Below, in pieces: positions 40,701-52,969 of a stretch of 64,000 nt of DNA (positions within the stretch are counted from its first letter, which is position 1; each line of letters starts with the position of its first letter). The notes under the pieces are model-generated. The model made no database searches. It saw only the letters and a list, made by a program, of their open reading frames with translations, and was not told the origin of the DNA. The position numbers and the translations under genes were made by a program. Source of the DNA: Isoetes taiwanensis. Lineage: Eukaryota; Streptophyta; Lycopodiopsida; Isoetales; Isoetaceae. The stretch spans positions 2,358,001-2,422,000 of the forward strand of contig JAJEKV010000075.1 in NCBI GenBank assembly GCA_021234155.1, written 5' to 3'.

Positions 40701-43700
40701 ATAAACCTGGATAAGACCACGTAGTGGCTCACCACTTGTTGGTGCAGTGAACTGCTGATTAGCATTTACTATCTGATAAGCTTCCGCCCTTCCAAGCTCA
40801 TCTTGAGGAAAATGAACATTCATCTCATCACCATCAAAATCAGCATTATATGTCCTGCAAACAAACATGAAAGTGTGATATACATGTACGTATATATATA
40901 TATATGGCACAAGCCTAAATCTACCCTAGATAAGAGAATCAATACTTGCAATTGGCATAGTGCATTCTCAAGGTCCTCTCCCCTTGAAGCACGCGTGCCT
41001 TCTTCGCCATTATACCAGGCTTATGAAGGGTGGGCTGTTTGTGAAAAAAGAGAGAAACAACAATCATTAAAGCGAATTTCTAGAGTGCTCTCAATATCAG
41101 TCATACCTGACGATTCACAAGTAAAATATCGCCATCTTGCATGTGCCTGTATACAACTTTCCCACCTGATCTAGAAGACTGAGTGCTGTCACCTCCAGCT
41201 GCAGTGCTTCCAGGAGTAGAAAGAAGTGTCTTTGCAACTGCTGCACGTTTATACTTGTCTAGACTATTAAGATTCGTTTTCCGACCCTGTTCATCTTCCA
41301 CAAACAATGCACCAGGATGGACATCAGGGCCATTTTCAACTGCTTGCCTTAATCTTTGAGCATTCCATGATGTCACTCGCTGTGGTATTTACAAAATAAA
41401 GTAGGGTGAATTGGATACTCTTCTATCATTGAGAAAGACAGAACCTAATAATAAGATGAGAAAGAAAGAACAGAGCTAATATGATCACAGAGACTTATGT
41501 GGCAAGACAACTAACAAGATGCTAGCTTTATGAGAAAGAAAGAGTTTCTTAACGTCGTGTACGGCAGACCCTTAGGGTCAATATAAAATCTTCTTCACTT
41601 GAAAGTGCTAGATAAAATGACTAAAAACGTTTACCTAGTGGTAAAAGTGTTCATTTGCTGGTGCACCTTGTGTAGGATGTAACTCTAGAGAAAGGCATGA
41701 AGCATGATTCCAAACGGCCCTTTTACTATTTATTATAACATATGCCAATTCAAATCAAGCAAGCCAACCTCTGGATATGTTAAGTGCTTTGCAAAGATTG
41801 GAGGAATTCCAATCTCGTTTACAGCAATATATGGATCTGGAGAAATAACGGAACGGCAGGTATGGTTAACTCTCTTGCCCATCATGTTCCACCTGAAGAG
41901 ACCTGTCTTTTTCTCTAGAAGTTGCCTCACGCCTGGCACTCCATCAGACTTGGCAACTGTTAAAAAGAAATTAGTGAGACAAAGATAAGGAACCAATAGG
42001 ATGAGCACAACATATTATCATGGCGATTAATTCCATTCCACTCCTTCTGTTGCCTGTATTAACATTTTATTCCATTCCAGTTACTTTCCATTTTTTTTGT
42101 TAATTTCCGTCCATTCCATTCCATGCTGTGTATTTCTTCTTTCTGTCACACAACTGTCGTTCAGGTCATTTTAGCAAAGTTTAATGTATTTGAAGCATCT
42201 TACTTTCTCTCTTTCTTTCTTTTTGTTTCTTTCTCCTTTCCTATAATGAGGCTTACCCAAGTCCAAACCTACTTTATACACGCGTCTTTCCAGCTCCAAC
42301 CTAGAGGTCAAATAAGCTTGCAGTACCCTGTGGATCTACAATTTACTTGCCTTTTGTGTTATCGAGAAGCATATTTGTAGCCGTTTGCAGCTCCTGACAC
42401 AACATCTCAAACTGCCTTGACAAAGATATCGTCGACTTCTTGTCATCAGCACTATCAATTTCTTTCAAAAGAGTTGCCAGACCCATGTTGCTCCTGATTA
42501 GCCTACCATATGCAATATTTTGTGGATGTTCTGCAAGCTAGAAACAATTACACCGATTAGCTTAGATATGTATTAACTAACACACATTGACTATACATTA
42601 TAACATGTGTAATGTACATTATTTCTTTTCAGCTTTTCCATTCAAATGTAAAATTCTGAGAACAGAATGATTGCTAACAGAGTCTACATTCTGATTTAGC
42701 TAGAGGTTAAGGAAGTTTCATTTTCTACTGAAGATCCATGATGCTGTGAATCTTACCATGTCAAGAACTTTGTTCGCTGGTCGAAACTTGTTTGGGGTAA
42801 CTGCTATAACATCCAAAAAGAACATCGATGATCCTCCAGAGCCCCAAAACAATGAACACAGCTGGTTTTCATTTTCCCACAACATCCGTAAATGCTCTTT
42901 CACCTGCTACAGAATGTGTTAATCACAGTGCTATATTGACAACAAATTCTCCCTATTGAAGTTACAAACTTAGAAAGTCAAACTATTTTTATTCTGGTTC
43001 TTAAGCAATCCAGCATCAGAAGCCTGAATATGCTAAAGCAATATTTTGCAATTATGAAAGCACAAAAAAGACCTAGCGGAACTCTAATTCATGTTCTGAT
43101 CCTGATTCCAACAAATCATTTCACGTACTTACAAACTAGAGGAGGCAAGAAAGAATGGAAGTAAGATTGTATTAACGTCTATGGAGGACCACTCGTGTCT
43201 ATCGGACAAATTATTACAGCAGGTCATGTACAGCTAGGGTTGCATCGCAGCCTCCTAGATATGTGCATAAAAATGAATTACCCCTCTTCAAGTAGGATTA
43301 CCAGATAACATCGCCATCACTCCCTTTCTTGGTTCTGACTTCCGTTTAGTATTATTATCACCTCCAATCAGAAAGAGTGTGACTTGCCTTTGTGTAGGGT
43401 CATTTTCTTGTCCAGTTCTCCCATCCATTCTGATTTCATATATAATCAGTCATTTGGTGAAGGACTAGAGCTATACATTTTTTATCTCTCATGAGAGATG
43501 TCAAAACACATCTCTATTCAGAGATGATTTTTGTCTCTCATGAGAGAGAAGATGGGGGGGAGAGAGAGAGAGAGAGATGAAATGAAATGACAGAGAGAGA
43601 GAGAGAGAGATGAAATGAAATGACATGAAATGTTTATTATTACGTCTATGAGACCATCAGGTCTAGAAGACATTCATAACATACAATCAACATCATAGAT

Positions 43701-46700
43701 TAGTTCATCTAATATGTCTTCGGCAAGAACATATTAGTGCTCTACTCCTCATATTGAAACTCACTAGACCCTAGCAACGTTTCCATGTTCTGGATATTGG
43801 TATCTCTTGTCTGCATGACCTCTACCAGAAAACGCCCAATGGTAACTGGGGAAAGCTCAAAGAAGCTCACCAGATCCATATCTCAAATTTCGTTCGAAGG
43901 CAATGATATGCTGAACAAAGTAGAATAACATGTTCTTCGTCCTTAATTTCCTGTGATCCACAGACTTTACAACACCTAAGCTCATGAGGTATATTTGCCC
44001 AGCGCCCAATCTGTACCCTAGGTGATGTGAGCTGAGCCTCATCCTGCTAATCATGTGTCTAAGCTTCGTTGATAGACCAACTTTTAGATATGGCGCCTCC
44101 CCTGGAGACCTGGATGTGCTTCTGTAATATTCTTTCTTGACTTCCGGGACATTCCACATTTTATGGAGGGCACATCTTTTAACCCAGCCTTTGATATTAT
44201 CCTTATTTGATTTGGGGTCAGCAATATTCATTCCCCATTTTCTGAGCCAAAGCACAATGTCTACGTACCAACGTTTTTCCACAGAGAGAGAGAAAGAGAG
44301 AGAGAGAGGGGCGCCTACTGTAGATCTGCAAGGATGGGCAATAGCCTTCAAGACACTAACATAATCTATCATAAAAACATCAATTAAAATTTTAATAGAA
44401 ATTCCTAGGAACTTGTGTCCTTTTCCTATCCATTGGCTCAAAGTACAAGGTGATGCAAGTCTTGTTTTCTCTTTTAGGACCGCTCATGTCTTTTCTTTGC
44501 TGCCCTTTTTATTCTCTTTGACACCTTTTGGGACAGAATTAGATGGTCCAGAAAGAGAGCATGGCTTCCGTTTGTTATCTTTATCACCTCCAATGAGAAA
44601 GAGAGAAAGAAAGGAGGCAAAGAGGAAAGAAAGAAAGAAATATTTATTAACGTCTACGTAAGAAAGAAAGAAAGAAAGGAGACCCATATGACAGAATCAA
44701 GGATCTGCAAAAGCCTCCAAGACACTAAAACTAATAATACTAATGAGAAGAATAACACTAAAATATTAAAGTCAAGAGTGGTCTGCCTTTGTGTGGGGAA
44801 CGCAGGTGCCCAGTCCTTCCCCCAGCATGTTCCTACATATTTCTTCTACAATCAGTCATTTTGTGAAGGAACAGAGCTACACGTTCTGGTCCTCAAAGGA
44901 AGGTAGGTTCTTGAAAGGGGCATTGGAACCTGCCTTCGTTTGAGGACCAGCATCAAAATAAAGTGCTCCTCAGACACAATTACAATCAAATGACACAATC
45001 TGCAGATCCTCTTCGATCCACTCAACCTTAGGTCCAGTCGCACAACCCTGATCTGACCAATATCATGTCTGACTTTATGTGCTAGGTGAATATTCAAATA
45101 CCCTGGGTGCTGGATGGAACCATCTTCATTGATCTCGAGAAAGTGATCTTGCTATGTGCAAAAAAGACACTAGCTGGAATGCTGCATCCGGTTGCAAAGG
45201 AATGGCTGAAATTCTGCTCGCATGATTGGATGTGACACCGATATCGGAAAAAAAGTGAAGAAATTCTGTTTACTTTAGTTCTCTTGAGCCAATGCTGTTT
45301 CTATCTCTAAGGACGCTCCTTTGTTTGTGGTCATGGTACTTTATAGGCTGGCATAGGGATGCTGGGTGTCTGAAAAGGCCCTCTTCTGATATAATAGCCA
45401 GAGCATGTGAACATGAAATGTTCCTCAGACTCCACCATATAGAAATTAACAAGGTGCATTTTCTATCTTTCCAGCCAATACGTTTAGCATGACCCGCCTC
45501 AATTTCCAGCTGATCCACCGAGAATGCTACCTTATTTGTCATATGATCTCAGGGAATTATCGTTTTCAAATTATTTTTCTACATGCATGTCCATGAACAT
45601 GTGCAAAGAAGTAACAATACCATTTACCTCAGTTGGTCGCAAAAACCTTTTCTCCTTGAACATAGCATCAAGTTCTCCAACTGAGCCTAACATTGTTGGT
45701 ACACGTAACTTGAGCCCCTTTGTCAAGTTGGCCGTTTGATGTGTGCTGCTTAGAGGATGCTGAAACAAAAAAAAATTAGCTATATAGAACCTACTATTGT
45801 CTACAAAGCTTAAGCGAGAATCCGTGCCCAAATGAGCACAGTTTCATGGCTTTTCTCGAAACAGAATTACATAGAAAAGAAAAGTACCTGAAACAACTTT
45901 CCAGAAGGATCAGCTGAAATAGTATTTACATGAGCAGTGCATGACTCACACTTTCTGCCTACGTTTGTGTAAAAGCTCTTTACAATTTCTCGAGCTGCAA
46001 CAAATTGCCTAGATGTTGCACCATGATGTTGCCATGCAGTATCGGTTGCAGGATCAGATGGCACCCCTTCTTTTTCTAAAGTTGGAGAAGAGCACATATA
46101 GAGAATGCCACTTTTCACGTGCATATAACTTTCACATATTTCCGTAATCTGAGAAATTAGACATGCACTTAAAAAAATAGGTATATTTTCAACCACCCAG
46201 AAAAGATGCCTCAACAGGTCCTAAGCTCATACTCTAGTGCTCTATGGTTGCTAACGACTAAAAGGTGGTGTGCTAGCACATCTCTCATATCTGAAAGCAC
46301 AAAAGTAAAATGGTAATGCTGTTAACAAAGGACTCCAATGTAGACATGAAAGCATGCCTTGGACATTCAAAAATGGGTAACTCATCGAAAGGCTACTCAA
46401 GCCTAAAGCTAAGTTGCTGGAAATCAAAGCATCAAGGGAAAATACCCAAACCATGAGTTCAAGAACAAGGTGCATGACGATACCTGGCATACCTCCAAGG
46501 AGGCTCAAAATGCCAACTCCAATCATGGAAGATCCAAATCATACTGGATTCTTCCTGAATTGGAACCTTGAGGGTTAACGGAAGCCAATATTGAACACAA
46601 AAAGAAATCCTACAACTCACTCGAGATAAGAAGACACCTACTCTAACATGTAGGCGTAAATTAAAATGTGACCACCAGATCGTATCTGTTTGTATAGCAA

Positions 46701-47782
46701 TAAAATAAGATCAATGGTGTAAAAGGTGCAGCTAGGTCTTTATATGTTTTAACGCTTGATGGGTTTCATGCAGTTACTTTTCTATCATAACAAGGGAAAT
46801 GATACTTTTTACTCCAAACAGTCTTTTACTATCAATCAACCACTTAGGCGATTGATAATCGTAAAACATGGTCCTGACAGTGTTAATTCAAGAGAGAATA
46901 TTGAGTTATACTAGGAAGGTTTCCAACACTGTTAATGGAAGAAGATCAATGGTGAAATCTGCTCCCATGTCCATAGTCCTTTCCAAGCAAGATAACAATT
47001 TTCAAAAAACTATAATCTTCAACATTCAGATCTTGGAACTCATTATTATTGATGACTAAACTAATAGGCTGTGTTACGAGTTTTATAGTCTTCGTTTTCT
47101 AACCAATATCCAGGTCTTCAATGCCTCGGGATAGAACTTTACACCAATAGGATATCATGAAAAAAGCTGTGGTTATATTAGCCCGACCACATTGTATATT
47201 TAGACAACTTTCTCCCGAATGAAGTTTCTGCATAGCTCATGGAACTATAACCGCTTCATCTTGCAATCTAAGTATAATACAACACACTAAAATGCCGTAC
47301 CTTCTCCCTGTTGTATTTAAAACGATGACAGTATAAGCAAGCGCACTTTAAAATCTTGAGAAGTATGTCAAATATCAACGGGTTGTAGACAGGCATTGCA
47401 AGCTCAATATAACCAAAATGTCCCGAGCAATTTGAAGACTTCTCATGACATGTTGCACACCTGCAAATCCATAGTGAATACTAACTCATGCAGGAAAGAT
47501 CTGAGGTAATTGCAATTAAAATACTCACGGTGTATATTGGTCCAACGGACCCAATGCCGGATCGTAAGGGCCATCAGGTATAGGGTTATTACCATTGTCC
47601 AACAAAATGGGGCTGGTAATCTTCTTCACTGCCAGTCTTTTGATTTCATCGGGTGTATAGAAAGCAAAACTGACGGAACTAATCTCTTGAGTGAGTACCT
47701 ACATATTGCCATTCATGCGCGATGTTCAAATTACTTGTCAACCTACAAACTGTAGAATCTATGAGGTTACCTCCGTCACCAT
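34757..47782 (-). CDS. NRPA1: DNA-directed RNA polymerase I largest subunit
   Basis: Catalytic subunit of RNA polymerase I, which transcribes the large rRNA precursor in the nucleolus. Twenty-one exons join to 4842 nt (1613 aa) in frame: 47771-47782, 47529-47698, 47301-47460, 45888-46148, 45628-45759, 42757-42903, 42351-42537, 41769-41956, 41107-41379, 40946-41034, 40707-40854, 40412-40624, 40074-40340, 39860-40001, 39576-39790, 38639-38841, 38065-38263, 37688-37980, 36272-36427, 35370-36210, 34757-35302. The clamp zinc site starts [32 protein letters not shown] binds the catalytic Mg; [12 protein letters not shown] and [12 protein letters not shown] flank the bridge helix and trigger loop. 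Exon 20 carries the Asp/Glu-rich insert seen in Pol I. The first exon has only four codons. Intron 7 has a GC donor. The ATG is inferred from the short exon's good splice site. Confidence 0.95.
36428..37687. other. NRPA1 intron 18
   Basis: A 1260-bp intron with short frames only; no transposon is recognised. Confidence 0.7.
39045..39215 (-). mobile_element. tRNA-derived SINE-like sequence in NRPA1 intron 15
   Basis: On the minus strand GACTCAGTGGTAGAGCACTT is a clear tRNA A-box arm, followed by a tRNA-like TTAGGAGGTCG. A second weaker tRNA-like stretch (CTTGCAAGCAGGAGG) follows about 100 bp later. The B box is decayed, so it is not a functional tRNA gene. Confidence 0.5.
43550..43637. repeat. 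GA microsatellite with GAAAT repeats in NRPA1 intron 5
   Basis: Two GA runs alternate with GAAATGAAATGA units. It lies about 220 bp from a LINE relic. Confidence 0.9.
43857..44441 (-). pseudogene. LINE ORF2 C-terminal relic in NRPA1 intron 5
   Basis: The 194-aa frame contains [16 protein letters not shown] and [13 protein letters not shown], resembling the C-terminal part of the LINE at 58430-59512 (WFRDVAVWTREMGMNL). One frame change later, [19 protein letters not shown] gives the CxxC...H zinc motif of such LINEs. It is read in the same strand as NRPA1 and lies wholly in intron 5. Confidence 0.7.
44852..45110 (-). pseudogene. Second LINE C-terminal relic in NRPA1 intron 5
   Basis: [18 protein letters not shown] followed by CRLC and EEHF looks like the same zinc-motif region as the relic at 43857-44441, from a separate, more decayed copy. 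The match is short. Confidence 0.4.
45111..45627. other. Rest of NRPA1 intron 5
   Basis: Intron 5 spans 42904-45627 (2.7 kb) against about 100-300 bp for most other introns; its size is explained by the LINE relics and microsatellites. Nothing else is recognised in this part. Confidence 0.5.
46149..47300. other. NRPA1 intron 3
   Basis: An 1152-bp intron with no recognisable element. Confidence 0.7.
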
Positions 47783-48502
47783 TGCTGCTCCAATCGACTA
47801 AACCCTAAGGAAGGGTTTAATAACTGTTCAAATTATATGCCAACTGGAAAAGGAAAATAGGGTATTACGTGCTAGGGAACCGGCCGGAACGCCGTCGCCG
47901 GAAACCCCGAGAACCAGACGGCTCCCTCAAACCCAAAGGGGGCCAAAATTCTGGCCACTTGGCCGAATGTTAATTTTTTTTTTTCCGGGACCTTTTTTTT
48001 TTTACCTTCTTTCTTGCTCGGCTATGGCGGAGCGCCAGAGCTTCGGCGATGGCGCTACGTCGATTCGTCGAGGCGCTTGACGATTTGACGACTTTTTGGA
48101 GCTGCTTGTATCTGGCGCTTCCCTTAGGTCGACTTTTTTCCCGGTGCCAAGCTTTTTTTTTGAAGATCAAGTCTTGTTTCTTACATGCAAGTTTTCGGCT
48201 AGGGAACCGCCTCCTTTATGTTATTGCTTTCCTATTTGGTTGTTACTACCAAATATTTATCTTATAGGAGATCGTGAAGTATTACCTTCATTCTCGACTT
48301 TCTTGCTTGATTGGTCGAGTTTTTGGCATCATTGGTCGAGTTTCTGGCTTCATTGGTCGAGTTTGTGCCTCTGTTGCAAGGTTGCAGTAGGTTGCAGTTG
48401 TTCATTTCGTCGTGGATCGTCATGGTCTAAATTTTAAGCTGGAGGTTTCCTAGGTTGGAGTTTTTGGAGCTACAGTTTTTTGAGTTTTTTATTATGTTGT
48501 TT

Positions 48503-48645
48503 GATCACTTGTTTGATCACTATCAGTGATGGATTTTGATCACTATCAGTGATTGATTTTGTAATCTGTTGTTTATTACTATCAGTGATGGATTTTGATG
48601 GATTTTGATCACTATCAGTGATTGATTTTGTAATCTGTTGTTTAA
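48503..48645. repeat. Minisatellite with ATCACTATCAGTGAT core
   Basis: Four copies of a unit around ACTATCAGTGATGGATTTTG, alternating with GTAATCTGTTGTTTA. The core is a short palindrome with a three-base centre. Confidence 0.85.
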
Positions 48646-48824
48646 TTGAAGCATTCAATTTTGACACAAATTTTTAATCTACTTGTGGCGGTGCTGTAAG
48701 CGGCGCCGCCAGAAACCTACAACCCCAAAATTACCTGTTTTAAACAACCTTGGTGGTTTACTTATGGTTTTCAAGTTTTTTTGTTGGGAAAAAAAAGATT
48801 TATTGAAAAATAAGGGTTTCTTTG

Positions 48825-48847
48825 GGTTGCCCGTAGAGGGCAACCCT
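48825..48847. repeat. Short perfect hairpin
   Basis: GGGTTGCCC and GGGCAACCC pair perfectly around GTAGA. No U-run follows and no gene ends here, so it is not called a terminator. Confidence 0.5.
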
Positions 48848-48849
48848 CT

Positions 48850-49915
48850 TGTTGGCGGGTTGAGTGACATCATAGAAGGCCTTGGTTTAATTTGAATATA
48901 ATATCCCATAAAATATTTTGTATATACGATTGCGATCGTCTGGAATTAGTTAGGGTTTTTGTGACACTTTGTGATACTTAGACGGCAAAAATTGTTTGGG
49001 ATGTCTTTGACGGTAGAGATTGTTTGGGATGATAGCTATGCAATCCCCTCCAGCGATGACAGTGGCATGGGCGAGACCAGTGGCAGCGGCGGCAACATCT
49101 GTAATCGGTGGAGGATCACAAGTTGCAGCTGCTCCATGACTATCCTTTTCCGTGGCTCCCCAACCTCCAGTCTTGCACTGCATGCTATGAATCCAATCCA
49201 CAGCTCTATTGATTGACCCAATTCGGAGGTGAGCTGCTTTCCCTCTGTGATTTTCGTGCCGTACAATCGAATTTCTGGCATTATTATGTTCTCCATCTGA
49301 AGAGCAGAGTTTTAGCTGCATTTGCTCTTGCTGGGGCTACCATCTATGGCTATGGTTAGGTTTTAGTTGCGTCTTTCAAGACTCCAGGTTTCTATTCGTT
49401 GAGTTCGGTCATTCTATTTTCTATATTTTGCTTGGTCTTGATCTTCTTCAGGCATCTGAAATGAGTGCTTGCATCAGGATTCAATGATCTGCATCGGATT
49501 TGATATAATGGGCTTGAGTACAATTGCTGTTCTGGTGATCATCTGATTCAGCTATTTACTTGCCATGAAATGTTAGTTGAAACAAACTAAGTTTTTGAAC
49601 TCTTCATTGAAACACCAAGTATGTACTTTTGGAGTGGTTTTATTTTAGCAAATGCCAAGCTTGGACAAGGCTAGAAAGCCATAGGACTATCCCCCGTAAT
49701 GCAAGTCTCAGTATTTGGCTAATATGCTTCAATTATTAATATGTCGTACCCATTCCAAGCAAATGCAGGTGCATTAAATCAGGCCATAAGCGTCGCATTG
49801 GATATGATGGATTTAATAGAACTATCGACAAAAAGCATGATGCCAAGTGTACTGTGATATGTCACAAGATTAGGATAACTAAAATGTTAATATTAGCTCT
49901 TCTTTGCCATTGCAG
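48850..49915. other. No gene recognised
   Basis: Upstream exons of the alpha/beta hydrolase may lie here, but none can be assigned. The minus-strand frame at 48950-49321 is not recognised. Confidence 0.4.
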
Positions 49916-50396
49916 GCAGAAGTAGGTGGAGTAATTTCTCAACTGGTAGAAAACACGTCCATGGAAAGAGGTACATTGCATTTAGCTTTGAATTGTTCAG
50001 ACTGGTCGAATAAGCTGGTAGTTATCAGTATTTTCTTTAAATTTTTTGCCAATCTAATATCTTGTAGATCAGTTTAGTATTACTAATAAAATTGATTCTT
50101 TTTTTAATAAAATTGATTCTTGGACACAGTTGGAATGTTCCAGTTGCAATGATATGGGGAAAGGATGACAAATACCTACCTCAAACAGAAGCCACCGACT
50201 TTGCGAACAGCAACACTGAGTTCATAAAAGCAACATTACTTAGCGAGACAGCCCATATGCCACTGAAGATTGGTACGATTTTCATTGCTTATAAAATTAC
50301 GTTGCATGTATGTTATACATTTGGGCCATTTTCACCAGTTATTTATTTGGCAGGCCAGAAAAGGTGGTGGATGCTTTGATGGGTTTTCTCTCTTGA
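49916..50396 (+). CDS. Alpha/beta hydrolase, 3' exons only
   Basis: The end of an alpha/beta-hydrolase-fold protein. Exon 49916-49970 reads AEVGGVISQLVENTSMER. Exon 50144-50272 (or from 50130) reads VAMIWGKDDKYLPQTEA...TLLSETAHMPLKI, holding the Asp-containing strand (WGKDDKYLP) and the His of the catalytic triad (AHMP). Exon 50359-50396 reads EKVVDALMGFLS and stops. The usual GAGH..QED segment is here SETAHMPLK. Exons with the nucleophile elbow (GxSxG) are not found upstream. It may be a gene with distant exons or a truncated copy. Confidence 0.55.
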
Positions 50397-50725
50397 GACA
50401 TTTGACTTACAAAAGGTTATGGATGGCCACATTGTTCTACAAAATTATTTATTCATCTCTATGATTCCTTATTAGTTCTATGCATGTTTCTCCCAGAAAT
50501 ATGAAGCCTCGACGATGGCACTGTAAAGTTTTGGATATCTACCTTTTTTGTTAGTGAAATATTCTTTGCAATAGATGTTTGCTTAAATAATATAAAGCAC
50601 AACGTATTTTTGGAAAAGATCATGTTAAATAAGGTATGGGCAAATATGAGCATATTACATGCAGACGTAAGTTGAACCATCCCAGCTTGTTCTAAGCATT
50701 GGTTGATCAATCAATGCCTGTTGTT

Positions 50726-50945
50726 CATTCTATGTCACATTGTAGTAACCAAATTATAGATATAAGAAGCTTTATTGCACCTACAGGACTTTGCAACTTA
50801 CACGTTTACTAGTTTCTCGTCTTCTGCCTTTTCCTTCTCGGTAAAGCATTTATTCCATGTCATATTATGGTAACCAAATATAAATATAAGAAGCTTTATT
50901 GCAGCTACGAGACTTTGTCTTCTGCTTTTTCCTGCTCAGTAGTGC
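50726..50945. repeat. Diverged tandem duplication of about 123 bp
   Basis: GGTAACCAAAT...ATATAAGAAGCTTTATTGCA occurs twice (about 50745 and 50868), with similar flanking CTTCTGC.TTTTCC sequence. Confidence 0.7.
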
Positions 50946-51239
50946 AATCATCATGGCTAATGCTCTCGAAAATTTAGCACATCCCATAGAGAAATTTTGT
51001 GGTTATAGGAGCATATACGCTTTTGCGTATTTGTTTTCCAAAAATGTTACAAAAAGTTATCAGATTTATTCAGTCATTCGAATGTATTGGCTGCTTATTC
51101 TGCTCTATAAATGTTTGGGGTAGAATGGATGCCACAATGACAACATTACTGTACTAATGATGGCCCCAATGACAATAACAGCTCAAAACCTTACTTGTGC
51201 CACAAATTAGACTTCACAGTAAACCATGTTGCTTAAACA

Positions 51240-51880
51240 TCTCGTGAATCGTTGATCCAATCTATGCAGATGATTCAATTATAGTAACTCCAGCAGCTTT
51301 TAATGACTTAATTTTATCTTGTGTTGTTCCTTTACCTCCAGCAATAATTGCTACAATGAAATTAATTCCAACTCAGTACCATCCTGATAAAGATATTTTA
51401 TTAGTCCAACAAATGCATTCCTTAAAATGTAAAACTATGAAATTAATACTGAAATAGCACAGACCTCCAACATGTCCCATCCAACGACTGGGGAAGGGTT
51501 GTAAGTCTAGCAATAAAAGAGACTACTGGCTTTTGGATGCCGCTTTCCTGCAGAGGACAATTTGGACTTAGAAATAAAAAATCCTCATTCAATTTTCTGT
51601 AAGTAAGTCTAACCCTTGATAAACGTTGCTGCATCATCTTTTGTTGAGCCACTTATCTCACCAATCAAAACAATACTTGCAAAGCGTTGAATAAACATCT
51701 TTGAATCTTTTGAAGTCTCAGTTGCATTTACACAAATCTTTACTCTACATTCTGGCACCTTCTGTCTGTGGATCTTGAACAAAATTTTCAAAATAGTCAA
51801 TTGCCATTAAAAGGGTCTCCTCCAATGCCAATATAGGTCGACTGTCCAAGACCAACTGCTGTAGTTTGGAACACCTAAGA
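51240..51880 (-). pseudogene. Succinyl-CoA ligase alpha-subunit pseudogene
   Basis: Read on the minus strand, QTTAVGLGQSTYIGIGGDPF, FENFVQDPQTEGA, SIVLIGEISGSTKDDAATFI, KPVVSFIARLT, RWMGHVG and AIIAGGKGTTQDKIKSLKAAG follow in the order of the mitochondrial TCA-cycle enzyme. The His of the phosphohistidine loop (MGHVGA) is kept. Lesions include an extra C before RWMGH, a spoiled donor after FIK, and stops near 51805. One intron between MGHVG and AIIAGGKG keeps GT-AG borders, so it derives from a gene duplication. The 5' exons and the extreme 3' end are missing. Confidence 0.75.
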
Positions 51881-52129
51881 CCAATAGGTTGAAGTTAACA
51901 TTACACTTTACTGGAACTACATAAAGCATAGATGCAAAGATATATATTGCTTCATATGTAAGAGTTCCAGAATGAGAAACAATCACAGAATTTACATAAT
52001 ATTCTCATGGATATTCGTTCTGCTGCATTCCAGACCATCCACCAAGTCCGTGATAGGGTCAAATCCCCATTTCCACCTCAGCATAAGATTTTGTAACCTT
52101 TGCAATAAGTCAAAATACAAGTCAACATA

Positions 52130-52235
52130 AAAACATCTCACAGAATAGCTCGTGAGGGGATTTGAACCCCAGTTGCCAGAGAATTGAGCACAAAATGAAG
52201 TGAACTCACATAAAACAACAGAATTTGTAAGAACC
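52130..52235 (-). mobile_element. tRNA-derived SINE relic
   Basis: On the minus strand GGGGTTCAAATCCCC holds a B box GGTTCAAATCC in a tRNA T-arm-like stem, with an A-box-like stretch about 35 bp before it. No full tRNA fold is seen. Confidence 0.45.
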
Positions 52236-52828
52236 ACAATATTTCCAAAGATGCAAGAAACCCCTTAAGCTAGAAATGGAACCTTCAACAGAAGCACTTT
52301 GGGCGAAATCATGGTGGCAGGAGTATCTACATGTGATCATACCTTATTCTGCATGCAAACCTGCCCAACATGAGGCAGCAAGCCATACATGTGCCTGCGA
52401 AACTGCCCAACCAAACAACTCAAACATTTTAAATGTTACATCATAGCCACAGATTCCTTACCCATTTCCCTGGATTTTCGCGCCCATTCACTGCAGACCT
52501 TACTCCTGTCTACATGCTGTCTGTGTTTGTGCTGCTACTTCCTTTGGGAGGAAACATGTGTGAATATGATTCTGAGCCCATCATCAATAGGAGGATAATT
52601 GCAAAGGAATAGCTTGAAGACCTCAATGCCATACTCATAGCTTTCAGAATTCAGCGTGCCTATGTATAGGTGGAAAAGTCTGATACAGAAGAAACTTTAT
52701 TCTGTAAGGAATAGGCCAAGGACCCCAAATAACTAGACTGTGGTGCTTCCTAAATCTGACTATCAAAGGAATAAGAAACTTCAATTTCACATGACTGCAA
52801 ACACTTGAAATTACAGACCAGAACTTAC

Positions 52829-52969
52829 CGCCTTCTGGAAGCCTCGAATTTGCTGCAGTAATTGCAGCCCACGTGCAAGGGCCTCGCTCTTCAATTGTTT
52901 TAAATCCCTGATTTGCCTCACATTAAGCTTCATGGCAATTGAAGCTATTCTGCACATGCTAACAACAAC
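52829..52969 (-). other. Possible exon, unidentified
   Basis: Between an AG acceptor and a GTAAG donor the minus strand is open and reads IASIAMKLNVRQIRDLKQL and ARGLQLLQQIRGFQKA. A diverged partial copy of this sequence lies at about 53020-53095. No protein family is recognised. Confidence 0.25.

Noticed and set aside
43550-43637. Regulatory GAGA element array
   Set aside because: The run lies deep in an intron beside LINE debris and varies like an ordinary microsatellite.
48503-48645. CTATCAGTGAT core resembling the bacterial tet operator
   Set aside because: Only about 11 bases are shared, it is part of a local minisatellite, and a plant genome has no corresponding repressor. Coincidence is the better explanation.
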